From NCBI RefSeq assembly GCF_003308995.1, contig NZ_QFFJ01000002.1, positions 2,976,001-3,040,000 on the forward strand: a DNA stretch of 64,000 nt, read 5' to 3'. The position numbers were made by a program, and so were the translations under genes. The notes under the pieces are model-generated. The model searched no databases and was not told where the DNA came from. It saw only the letters and a program-made list of their open reading frames with translations. The first letter of the stretch is position 1. Every line of letters starts with the position of its first letter. Below, piece by piece: positions 36,501 to 46,800 of the stretch. Source of the stretch: Chitinophaga flava. Lineage in GTDB: Bacteria > Bacteroidota > Bacteroidia > Chitinophagales > Chitinophagaceae.

Positions 36501-39500
36501 AAGAAACAGCCGAGCAACTGATCGCTGCCTGGCAGATTAGGCCGCATATGGGAGACCAGTCCGGTCAGTACCTGCTGATCAAAGTTGAGTACCTTGAGTA
36601 GGTAGAGGTAGGCGCTGAGGGCAATTGCTTTCTCAGAGGTGCTGAGTGTGGCAGCGGTTTGCTCCAGTTGCCGCATTAAGGCGCCATCAAAGCGATGATG
36701 CAGGATCTGTAATTTACTTTCGGTCGTGAAAATATCGAGTCGTACCGCATCGGAGAGGTCTTGCTTCCAGAACGTTTTGATGTTGTTATCCGCCTTGTCT
36801 ATTTCATGTTGTATGATGAAATCTTTATAGGAGATGTTTAATTTTTCAGGGATGCAACCCGGATTGGTGGCCAGTTGTAAATACAGATTGTTGAGCTCTG
36901 TCATAAAGAGCGCATCGCTCCATCCGTCGATAATAGCGTGGTGGCATTGGAAAACGAACACGATTTCCGTGCTGCCAAGTTGGAAGGCCGCCATTCTCCA
37001 TAGGGGAGCAACGGTGGTATCAAACGGCTGCTGCATCTGATCAGCCAGGAAGTCCCGGATAGTGCTTTCCTGTATTTGCCTGTTCAGCTTAGTCAGGTCT
37101 TCGTAATGTAATGCTGCGTTTATTTTTTTATAGACAATCTGCAGCTCTCTGTCAAAATCGGTGATATTAAAGGCTGTTCTCAGAATAGGATGTTTGTCCG
37201 TAAGCAGCTGCAGCGCCTGTTGGAAACGATCCGGGTTGAAATCAGAGAAGCTGCGCTGGTGTACCATTTGATCATGGTACATGCCCTGTTGCCGGTGCAG
37301 CACTGATTCAAAGACCATTCCTTTTTCAATATCACTCATCGGATAGATGTCTTCGATATTGTCGGCATCTTCAATCTGTTGCAGGACAGTTTCTTTCAGC
37401 GTCTGAATAGCCGCTTTTACTGCTGTTTCCTTTTGTAGTCGTTCGGCCTGTTGCTGTGTTCTCTGCGGTGCACCGGATTGTACATATGCCAGCAGATCAG
37501 CGATGGTATTGTGTTTATATACATCCGCTACTGAAATATCCAGCTGTGTAGTTTTTTTAACGGCAGCGAGCATACGTAGTATTTTGATGGAGTCGCCGCC
37601 GAGGTGGAAGAAACTATGAGCTGTGCCGATGTTTTCTTTACCCAGGATCTCCTGCCAGATATCAACGAACTGTTGTTCTGTTTCGTTGACAGGTGCAATA
37701 TACGCAGCATCGGTAGATAATGCGCTGCTGGGGGCGGGCAGTTTTGATTTGTCCACTTTCCCATTATGTGTGAGGGGTAATGTCTCCAGTTGAATAAGGT
37801 AACCGGGATGCATATACGCCGGCAGTTCTGCGGTCAGGAATGCCTGTATGTCTGTTGTAGATAGCTGTTGCTCACTTACCAGGTAAGCCGCCAGTTCCTT
37901 ATCTCCGTTTTTATTATTGACAGCGATCACAACAGCCTGGGAGATATCCGGATGTGTGAGTAACACATTTTCAATCTCGCCGGGTTCTATACGGTAGCCT
38001 CTGATCTTTACCTGCTCGTCTTTTCTGCCGATAAACTGTATCTGGCCGTCTGGTAACCATCTGCCAAGGTCACCGGTTTTGTACATGCGTTGTCCGGGCC
38101 GGAATGGATTGGGGACGAACTTTTGTGCTGTGAGTTGAGGATTGTTAAGATACTGCCTTGCCAGACCTGCGCCGCTGATGCAGATTTCTCCAGGAATACC
38201 CGCCGGGCAAAGCTGTCCCTGCGGAGAGAGAATGAAAATCTCTATGCCGGATATGGGTTTGCCGATGAGGACCGGTGTATGTTCATCGAGTTCTTTGACG
38301 ATACATCCTACGGTTGTTTCCGTAGGCCCGTATTCGTTATAGACCTTTATCTGCGGATTGAGGGACTTGAGAACACGTACCTGCTCAGTTGTTACCTGCT
38401 CGCCGCCCAGAATAGCCGTGTGGATGGCGGTTTCAGCAAGGTTCAGCTGTGCGATCATGTTCACATGCGAAGGGGTGACCTTGATCGCATTTACGCCACT
38501 GCGCGGATCACAGCATTGTTGCAGCACAGCCGCCATATCCAGCTGCTGATTGTAAATAGTAATAGCACCTCCCGCTGTGAGCGGACTGAATATACTGGTA
38601 ATAGACAGGTCGAATGAGATAGAGGTAAAGAGCGCAAAATGAGGCGTCTGGCTATTATGGAAGTAGTAAGCATTGGCCCATTGAATGTAATGGGACAGGT
38701 TGGAATGGGTCATAGCACAACCTTTAGGCTGCCCGGTAGATCCGGATGTATAGATTACATAAGCCAGATTATCCGCATTAGCTACAGATAGTATTGTTTT
38801 ATTCGCTTCCGGAAGCCCATCCAGCTGGGCATCTACTGCAAATACCGGTCCCTGGTAATAATCTATATCAAAAATATAATCCGTCTGAGTGATCAGTAAC
38901 ACCGCCTCGGCGTCCTGTATGATATACTGCCTACGTGCAGGAGGATACACCGGGTCTACGGGAACAAAAGCAGCTCCTGCCTTTAAAACCGCCAGCATGG
39001 CGATGATGGTCTTTTCAGAACGGTCCATCATGAGCGCAATACGTTGGTCAGGCTGGATATTGTACTGTGTTTTGATATGAGATGCCAACCGGTCAGAAGC
39101 CTCTTCCAACTGGAGATAGGAGAGAGTGGTATTCTCAAATATTACAGCTGTGGCCTGCGGATGTTGTTTTACCTGTTCTCTGAATAACATTAATACAGGC
39201 GTATGTCCATCATAAAGGGCGGGAGTGGTATTGAATTCTTTTAGTAACTGTTGCTGTTCTGCTTCCGGAATATAGGAAAGCTGGCTGATAGCCTTGTCAG
39301 GTGTGCTGATACCCGCTGCTATCAGTTCTTCCAGCTGGGTAAACATACGATGGACAGTTGTTTCTTCAAACAGGTCTGTATTGTATTCTATCAGTAGATG
39401 AAGTCCTTCAGGGTTATCGATGAACATAAAAGTAAGATCAAACTTGCTCACCGGATGTACTTCCGCTTCATACCCACTCACTTTCAACCCCTGCAGTTGT

Positions 39501-40792
39501 CGTTGAGTGGTCGCTTTTTCCTTGTTGTGATGATAGTCGATGAGTACATCAAACAGTGGGCTGCGGCTCATGTCCCGCTGTAGCTCCAATGTATCAAGAA
39601 GCTGGTCAAAAGGATATACCTGATGCTGATATGCCTGTAATGTCACTTGTTTGGCATGTTGCAGAAGTTCCGCAAAAGATGTTTTTTCTCCCGGCTGCAG
39701 GCGCAGTGCGAGCGTATTCAGATAAAACCCTATCTGATCGGCCAGTGCAGCATGTTCCCTGCCGGCAATAGGACTGCCGATGATGATATCCTCCTGGTTG
39801 CTGTAACGATGGAGGAGTGCGGTCACTCCTGTGAGTAAGCCCATAAACAGGGTGGCATCCTGCTGACGGCAGATGTTGGTAAGCTGTTCCGCTACCCGGG
39901 TATTCAGCTTTTTATAAATGTTATTGCCATTATAGGTTTTGAGTGCAGGCCTTTGTTTGTCAAGCGGCAGTTCCAGCACCGGCAGCGGTGCCTGTAGCTG
40001 CTGCATCCAGTATTGGCGATGCTGTAGCAGGGATTCTCCGCTAAGTTGCTGCTGTTGCCAACAGGCATAATCTTTATACTGTATGCTCAGTGGCTGTAAT
40101 TCAATCTGCTGGCCGGTGACGGCGCTATTGTAAAACAGCAGCAGTTCCCTGATCAGGATATCCATAGACCATCCATCGCTGCAGATATGATGAATCAGAT
40201 AAGTGAATATCCATTTGTCGTCAGCGATCTGGTATAAGGCGGCGCGCAATAATGGACCGTTTTTCAGGTCAAATGGTTGCCGGAAATCCTGCTGGACATA
40301 TTGATTCACCAGCTGTGGTGTGGTCCTGAGGTCCTGTATATTGACCGCAAAAGTAGTGGCTTTATCTGCGGGGAGTATCTGTTGTCTGGGCTCTCCCTGT
40401 TCATTCTGTACAAAAACAGTACGCAAACTTTCATGCCTGTCAATCAGACAATTAAAAGCACTATTGAGTGTGTCAATATGAAGATTTCCTTCAAACTGAT
40501 ATACGCCAGGCATATTATAGGCTACACTGCTTTCGGGGAACTGGCTCAATACCCATAATCTATGCTGGGACGAAGATAGGGGATAGTCCGCCTGCAAGGT
40601 GGCAGGAGCAATAGTTGCAACCGTCTTCAGGTTAAGCGCTGTTAAATAATTAATGAGGTCCGCTTTATGCAAACCGATTTCATCTAAAAGCGCTTTGTCT
40701 ATATTGCCTTTTTGATATTTGACAGATAGTTCACCGTTGGATAATTTCAGTTGTATGTTATTCTTCCTTAATTTGGATAGCAACGCTCTCAT
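33521..40792 (-). CDS. NRPS, two modules plus terminal thioesterase (last protein of the line)
   Basis: 2423 residues. Order: TubC-type docking domain (1-55), C (about 75-500, HHICSDGW), A1 (525-1010), T1 (GGDSIK, Ser near 1067), Gln/Glu-rich linker (1095-1140), second-type C (1140-1570, YPMSDIEKGMVF, HHAIIDGW), A2 (1590-2080), T2 (GGHSL, Ser near 2140), and TE (2165-2420). The TE has GYSMGG and a final GDHWEIF histidine. Both A domains give the ten-residue code DLTKIGEVGK (FDLSIT, IKVTPS, AILGGE, NEYGPTETTVG plus the A10 lysine), predicting Asn. No epimerisation, methylation or oxidation domain is present. The TE should release the peptide by hydrolysis or cyclisation. It starts 57 bases after the 4323-residue NRPS gene. 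Confidence 0.95.
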   Translation of the reverse strand: MRALLSKLRKNNIQLKLSNGELSVKYQKGNIDKALLDEIGLHKADLINYLTALNLKTVATIAPATLQADYPLSSSQHRLWVLSQFPESSVAYNMPGVYQFEGNLHIDTLNSAFNCLIDRHESLRTVFVQNEQGEPRQQILPADKATTFAVNIQDLRTTPQLVNQYVQQDFRQPFDLKNGPLLRAALYQIADDKWIFTYLIHHICSDGWSMDILIRELLLFYNSAVTGQQIELQPLSIQYKDYACWQQQQLSGESLLQHRQYWMQQLQAPLPVLELPLDKQRPALKTYNGNNIYKKLNTRVAEQLTNICRQQDATLFMGLLTGVTALLHRYSNQEDIIIGSPIAGREHAALADQIGFYLNTLALRLQPGEKTSFAELLQHAKQVTLQAYQHQVYPFDQLLDTLELQRDMSRSPLFDVLIDYHHNKEKATTQRQLQGLKVSGYEAEVHPVSKFDLTFMFIDNPEGLHLLIEYNTDLFEETTVHRMFTQLEELIAAGISTPDKAISQLSYIPEAEQQQLLKEFNTTPALYDGHTPVLMLFREQVKQHPQATAVIFENTTLSYLQLEEASDRLASHIKTQYNIQPDQRIALMMDRSEKTIIAMLAVLKAGAAFVPVDPVYPPARRQYIIQDAEAVLLITQTDYIFDIDYYQGPVFAVDAQLDGLPEANKTILSVANADNLAYVIYTSGSTGQPKGCAMTHSNLSHYIQWANAYYFHNSQTPHFALFTSISFDLSITSIFSPLTAGGAITIYNQQLDMAAVLQQCCDPRSGVNAIKVTPSHVNMIAQLNLAETAIHTAILGGEQVTTEQVRVLKSLNPQIKVYNEYGPTETTVGCIVKELDEHTPVLIGKPISGIEIFILSPQGQLCPAGIPGEICISGAGLARQYLNNPQLTAQKFVPNPFRPGQRMYKTGDLGRWLPDGQIQFIGRKDEQVKIRGYRIEPGEIENVLLTHPDISQAVVIAVNNKNGDKELAAYLVSEQQLSTTDIQAFLTAELPAYMHPGYLIQLETLPLTHNGKVDKSKLPAPSSALSTDAAYIAPVNETEQQFVDIWQEILGKENIGTAHSFFHLGGDSIKILRMLAAVKKTTQLDISVADVYKHNTIADLLAYVQSGAPQRTQQQAERLQKETAVKAAIQTLKETVLQQIEDADNIEDIYPMSDIEKGMVFESVLHRQQGMYHDQMVHQRSFSDFNPDRFQQALQLLTDKHPILRTAFNITDFDRELQIVYKKINAALHYEDLTKLNRQIQESTIRDFLADQMQQPFDTTVAPLWRMAAFQLGSTEIVFVFQCHHAIIDGWSDALFMTELNNLYLQLATNPGCIPEKLNISYKDFIIQHEIDKADNNIKTFWKQDLSDAVRLDIFTTESKLQILHHRFDGALMRQLEQTAATLSTSEKAIALSAYLYLLKVLNFDQQVLTGLVSHMRPNLPGSDQLLGCFLNTIPFYLAVDELQTGAELATRVQEKMVMLKDNERLSMFEIARLHNKEQADNPFFDVLFDYVDFHVFDNIEESKLPSSLPALDVTGGVDLTNTYLDFMINRTGGNYVLSLRLTRELKSGLQPEDLVAIYTAILQHIITSPSLPLYQAGIVAATQQQQLLNQFNTIPVLYNDYTSVLELFAEQVQHQPDTTAIVFENTSLSYQQLDETSDKLASYLKTVYHVQPDQRVALMMDRSEKTIIAMLAVLKAGAAFVPVDPVYPPARKQYIIQDAATVLLITQTDYIFDIDYYQGPMFAIDAQLDGLPAADRTILSIGAADNLAYVIYTSGSTGQPKGCAMTAANLSHYIQWANAWYFKNGQPPHFALFTSISFDLSITSIFCPLTSGGTITVYNQQLDMADVLQQCCDPRSGVNAIKVTPSHVNMIAQLNLAETAIHTAILGGEQVTTEQVRALKSLNPQMHVYNEYGPTETTVGCIVKELDEHAPILIGKPISETTIFILSTQGQLCPVGVPGEICISGAGLARQYLNNPQLTAQKFVPNPFRPGQRMYKTGDLGRWLPDGQIQFIGRKDEQVKIRGYRIEPGEIENVLLIHPDITQAVVITVNNKAGEKELAAYFVSALALSAADLKSFLSTQLPAYMHPSYLIQLDTLPLTHNGKIDKTKLPIPTEQASGRAAYAAPTNDTEEQLVDIWREILGRDQIGIDDNFFDIGGHSLTALRLHHALSKHHGYQLKLQDIYNQPTIREMALNRSSSQALLRLSRQHISHLNTIYFIPPIFGNAVLFRPIAEKLEADYNCYGLQYSGTEAGETPYNSIEQAAADFCDKIINHQPEQEFILIGYSMGGLIAFEMAKILEAQHIPFRLMLVDREAPATGFRIPGKNQTASTVRELLGKYDTIMPAYNTDREMLSRFLTNNINSINAYRNTTKIKSPIYVVESTGSKHQADMDQWRKCTYSTVTIIPITGDHWEIFSPSGLENIEMIIRSFAQKKIPAVTSQLI

Positions 40793-40849
40793 AACATTAG
40801 TATTAAAATCATTTGATTTTATTTGATTGTCTTCACGCCTATGGCCGCA

Positions 40850-43800
40850 CTACAGCTTTATTTCGCTATACACGTCATCGTTTTCTTCCATAGAATCCTG
40901 TAGCCAGAGATCATTATTGATGAGGTCTGCCAGTACTTCAATGGTTGGATCTGCGAAGACATCCTTCATGTTTATTTCTATGGAGAATTCTTTTTTGATA
41001 CGGGTGATCAGACGGATAGCGGTGAGACTATGGCCTCCCATATCAAAGAAGTTATCCCTGATGCCTATTTTTTCTTTTCCGAGTACTTCCTGCCAGATGT
41101 ACACCAATTGTTGTTCAGTGTCATTGGTGGGGGCTACATATTCGGCGCGTCCGGTGGTCTGCTCAGATGGTGCTGGCAGCCTGGCTTTGTCAACTTTACC
41201 GTTAGGCGTGAGCGGAAGGGTGTCCAGCTGCAGGTAATAACCCGGATGCATATACGCCGGCAGCTGTACAGACAGGAAGGTTTTCAGTGCTGCTACTTCA
41301 ATTGTTTGCTCACCCACGAGATATGCTACCAGCTCCTTGTCGCCTGTATGGTTAGTCCATGGCAGGACAATGGCCGCATTCACGCCGGGGTGGGCCAGCA
41401 GCACATTTTCGATTTCACCGGGTTCTATGCGGTATCCTCTGATCTTCACCTGCTCGTCTTTTCTGCCGATGAATTGTATTTGTCCGTCGGGCAGCCATCT
41501 GCCGAGGTCTCCGGTTTTGTACATGCGTTGTCCGGGGCGGAATGGATTAGGAACGAACTTCTGTGCGGTGAGTTGAGGATTATTGAGATACTGTCTTGCG
41601 AGACCTGCACCGCTGATACAGATTTCTCCCGGAATGCCTGCCGGGCAAAGCTGCCCCTGCTGAGAGAGGATGAAAATCTCTATGCCGGAGATGGGTTTAC
41701 CGATGAGGATGGGGGTATGTTCATCGAGTTCTTTGACGATACATCCGACCGTTGTTTCCGTAGGTCCGTATTCGTTATAGACCTGCATCCAAGGGTTGAG
41801 CGATTTAAGCGCCCGCACCTGCTCTGTTGTTACCTGCTCACCACCGAGAATAGCTGTGCTGATGGCGGTTTTATTGAGATTCAGCTGCGCAATCGCGTTC
41901 ACATGTGAAGGGGTAACCTTTATCGCATTTACACCACTATGTGGATCACAGCATTGTTGTAATACAGTCGCCATATCCAGCTGTTGGTTGTATACGGTGA
42001 GTGTACCCCCGGCTATAAGCGGACAGAATATGCTGGTGATAGACAGGTCAAAGGAGATAGAGGTAAAGAGTGCAAAATGAGGCACCTCATTATTTTTGAA
42101 GTAATAAGCATTGGCCCACCGGATATAATGAGACAGGTTGGCGTTGGTCATAGCGCAACCTTTAGGCAGGCCGGTAGATCCGGAAGTGTAGATCACATAA
42201 GCCAGGTTATCAGTGCCGCTGATAGACAGTGATGTTTTGTCAGCAGCCGGAAGTCCATCCAGTTGAGCATCTATCGCAAACACTGGTCCCTGGTAATAGT
42301 CAATATCAAAAATATAATCTGTCTGAGTGATCAGCAACACCGCCTCAGCATCCTGTATGATATACTGCTTGCGTGCCGGCGGATACACCGGGTCTACCGG
42401 TACAAAAGCCGCTCCGGCCTTTAAAACCGCCAGCATGGCGATGATGGTTTTTTCTGAACGGTCCATCATCAGCGCCACGCGCTGATCGGGCCCGACATGA
42501 TAGGTTGTTATCAGATGCGATGCCAGGCTATCAGATGCATCATCGAGCTGCTGGTAGGACAGTGAAGTGTTCTCAAAGATAATCGCTGTTGTATCGGGCT
42601 GTTGCTTTACTTTCTCCGCAAACAATTCCAGGATGGATGTGCTGCCACTATACAGTGCCGGTATGGCATTAAAATCTGTTAACAATTGTTGTTGTTGCGC
42701 TGCTGCGATGAAATTGGCCTGATGTAGCGGAGCCGTCGGCGTGGTAATGATATGCTTCAATATGGCGGTATACATCTCCACTAAATCTTCCGGTTGGAGG
42801 CCGGCCTTGAGTTCACGGGTCAGGCGGAGCGACAGTACATAATTGCCACCAGTACGATTGATCATGAAGTCCAGGAAGGTATTGGTGAGGTCTACGCCAC
42901 CGGTTACATCCAGGGCGGGGAGACCTGAAGGCTGCCCGGATTCTTCTATGTTATCGAAAACGTGGAAGTCAACGAAGTCGAAGAGCACATCAAAGAAAGG
43001 ATTGCCAGCCTGTTCTTTGTTGTGTAAGCGGGCAATTTCGAACATGCTGAGTCTTTCGTTATCCTTCAGCAATATCATTTTTTCGTATACACGGGTGGCC
43101 AGTTCAGCGCCGGTTTGAAGCTCGTCTACAGTAAGGTAGAAGGGAATGGTGTTGAGGAAGCAGCCGAGGAGCTGATCACTGCCTGGCAGATTGGGCCGCA
43201 TATGGGTAACCAGTCCGGTCAGTACCTGCTGATCAAAGTTGAGCACCTTGAGCAGATAGAGGTAGGCGCTGAGAGCGATTGCTTTTTCGGAAGTACCCAA
43301 AGTAGCAGCTGTTTTTTCCAGTTGCCGCATTAAGCCGCCGTCAAAGTGATGATGCAGGAGCTGTAATTTATCTTCAGTCGTGAAGATGTCCAGGCGTACG
43401 GCATCAGCAAGGTCCTGTTTCCAGAACGTTTTGATGTTGTCGTCTGTCTTGTCTGTTTCATGCTGTATAATGAAATCTTTATAAGAGATGTTTAATTGAT
43501 CGGGGATGAAACCCGGATCGGTGGCCAGTTGCAAATAAAGATTGTTGAGCTCCGTCATGAAGAGCGCATCACTCCATCCATCGATGATGGCGTGGTGGCA
43601 CTGGAATACGAATACGACTTCTGCACTACCAAGTTTGAAGGCCGCCATCCTCCACAGCGGGGCAATGGTAGTATCAAACGGCTGCTGCATTTGCTCTGCC
43701 AGGAAGTCCCGGATGGTGCTTTCCTGTGTCGGTCTGTTCTGCTTAGTCAGGTCTTCGTAATGTAACGCGGCTTCTATCTTTTTATAAACTATCTGCAGCT

Positions 43801-46800
43801 CCCTGTCAAAATCAGTGATGTTAAAAGCAGTCCTCAGAATAGGATGTTTATCCGTCAGCAGCTGCAGCGCCTGTTGGAACCGATCTGGGTTGAAGTCTGT
43901 GAAGCTGCGCTGGTGCAACATCTGATCATGGTACATGCCTTGTTGTTTGTGTAAGACAGATTCAAAGACCATTCCTTTTTCAATATCACTCATCGGATAG
44001 ATGTCTTCGATATTGTCGGCATCTTCTATCTGTTGCAGAACAGTTTCTTTCAGCGTTTGAATAGTCGCTTTTACTGCCGCTTCTTTTTGCAAACGTTCGG
44101 CCTGTTGTTGTGTTCTCTGCGGTGCACCGGATTGTACATGTGCCAGCAGCTCAGCGATGGTGTTGTGGTTATATACATCGGCTACTGAAATATCCAGCTG
44201 TGTAACTTTTTTAACGGCAGCGAGCATACGTAGTATTTTGATGGAGTCGCCGCCTAGATGGAAGAAGCTATGGCCGGTGCCGATGTTTTCTTTGCCCAGG
44301 ATCTCCTGCCAGATATTGACGAACAGCTGTTCTGTTTCGTTGACTGGCGCTATGTATGCTGTTTCCAGAGCTGAAGTGGGCGCCGGGAGCTTTGATTTAT
44401 CCACTTTCCCATTATGGGTGAGTGGTAATGCCTCCAGTTGAATAAGGTAACTGGGATGCATATACGCTGGTAGCTGTGCCGTCAGGAATGATTGTAGTTC
44501 AGCTATAGAGATTGGTTCTTCACCTACCAGATAAGCTGCTAATTCTTTATCACCGGTTTTATTATTGATTGGTATTACGACAACGCTGGAAATACCCGGA
44601 TATGTCAGCAGTACATTTTCGATTTCACTGGGTTCTATGCGGTAGCCTCTGATCTTTACCTGTTCGTCTTTTCTGCCGATAAATTGTATTTGTCCGTCAG
44701 GGAGCCATCTGCCGAGGTCACCGGTTTTGTACATGCGTTGTCCGGGGCGGAATGGATTAGGAATGAATTTTTGTGCTGTGAGCTGCGGATTGTTGAGATA
44801 CTGCCTTGCCAAACCAGCACCGCTGATGCAGATTTCTCCTGGAATTCCGACTGGACAGAGCTCTCCCCGTGGAGAGAGTATGAAGATCTCTATACCATAG
44901 ATGGGTTTACCAATGAGGATCGATGTATGTTCATCAAGTTCTTTTACGATACATCCCACCGTTGTTTCCGTAGGCCCGTATTCGTTATAAACCTTTATTT
45001 GCGGGTTGAGAGATTTGAGAACACGCACCTGCTCTGTTGTTACTTGTTCACCGCCCAGAATGGCTGTGTGGATGGCTGTTTCGGTAAGGTTCAGCTGTGC
45101 GATCATGTTCACATGCGAAGGCGTCACCTTGATCGCATTAACGCCACTACGGGGATCACAGCATTGCTGCAGTACGGAGGCTACGTCCAGCTGCTGATTA
45201 TATACAGTGAGCGTACCGCCGGATGCGAGCGGACAGAATATGCTGGTTATAGACAGGTCGAAAGAGATAGAAGTAAAGAGCGCAAAATGAGACACCTGGC
45301 CATTTCTAAAGTAGTAGGCATTAGCCCATTGTATATAATGGGACAGGTTGGCGTTGGTCATGGCGCAACCTTTAGGCTGCCCGGTAGATCCGGAAGTATA
45401 GATCACATAAGCGAGGTTATCAGCATCGCCAATAGTTAGTATTGTTTTATCCGCTTCCGGAAGTCCATCCAGTTGGGCATCTACCGCAAACATCGGTCCC
45501 TGGTAATAATCAATATCAAAAATATAATCCGTTTGAGTGATCAGCAGTACAGCCGCGGCGTCTTGTATAATATACTGTTTGCGCGCCGGCGGATACACCG
45601 GGTCTACTGGTACAAAAGCAGCACCTGCCTTCAAAACCGCCAGCATCGCAATGATAGTCTTTTCAGAACGGTCCATCATGAGCGCTATGCGCTGGTCTGG
45701 CTGGATATTGTACTGTATTTTGATATAAGATGCCAGCCGGTCAGAAGCCTCGTCCAGCTGGAGATAGGAGAGGGCAGAGCTTTCATATACGACTGCCGTG
45801 TCCTGCGGATGTTGTTTTACCTGCTCTCTGAATAATGTTAATACATCTGTATGGCCTTCATAGAGGGCGGGAGTAGTATTGAAGTCTTTTAGTAGTAACT
45901 GTTGTTCTGCTTCCGGAATAAAGGAAAGTTGAGCAATAGCCTTGTCTGGTGTCTTGATACCCGCCACCATCAATTCTTCCAGTTGAGTAAACATACGCTG
46001 GACGGTTGTTTCTTCAAACAGATCTGTATTGTATTCTATCAATAAATGGAGGCCATCGGTATTATCGACAAACATAAAAGTGAGATCAAACTTACTCACA
46101 GGATGTACGCCAGCTTCATATCCACTCACTTTCAATCCTTGTAACTGTTGCCGGGTACTTGTTTTTTCTTTGTTGTGGTGATAATCGATGAGTACATCAA
46201 ACAGCGGGCTTCTGCTCATATCCCGCTGCAGTTCCAGCGTATCAAGGAGCTGGTCAAAGGGATATACCTGATGTTGATAGGCCTGCAGGGTCACTTGTTT
46301 GGCGTGTTGCAGGAGTTCGGCAAAGGAAGTGTTTTCTTCCAGCTGCATGCGTAATGCGAGGGTATTCAGATAAAACCCTATCTGCTCGGCCAGATCAGCA
46401 TGTTCCCTGCCGGCAATAGGGCTGCCGATGATAATATCATCCTGGTTGCTGTAACGATGGAGTAATGCAGTTACCCCTGTGAGTAAACCAATGAACAGCG
46501 TGGTGTCTTGTTGACGGCAAAGGGATTTCAGCGCCTCCGCGACTTTAGGCGTCACCGGTTTGATAATACTATTACCATTATAGGTTTTGAGTGCAGGTCT
46601 TTGTTTGTCAAGCGGCAGTTCAAGCGCTGGCAGTGGTGCCTGCAGCTGTTGCATCCAGTACTGGCGATGTTGTAGCAGGGATTCTCCGCTGAGCTGCTGT
46701 TGTTGCCAGCAGGCGTAATCCTTATACTGTATGTTAAGCGGCTGTAATTCAATCTGCTGGCCGCTGATAGCACTATTGTAAAACAGTAACAGTTCCCTGA

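Noticed and set aside
41030..41908. Long open frame of 292 codons on the plus strand inside the NRPS region
   Set aside because: Antisense shadow of the NRPS A/T region. The same antisense pattern recurs at each module (for example 44684-45439, 51056-52006, 57508-58338), which reflects the repeats, not separate genes.
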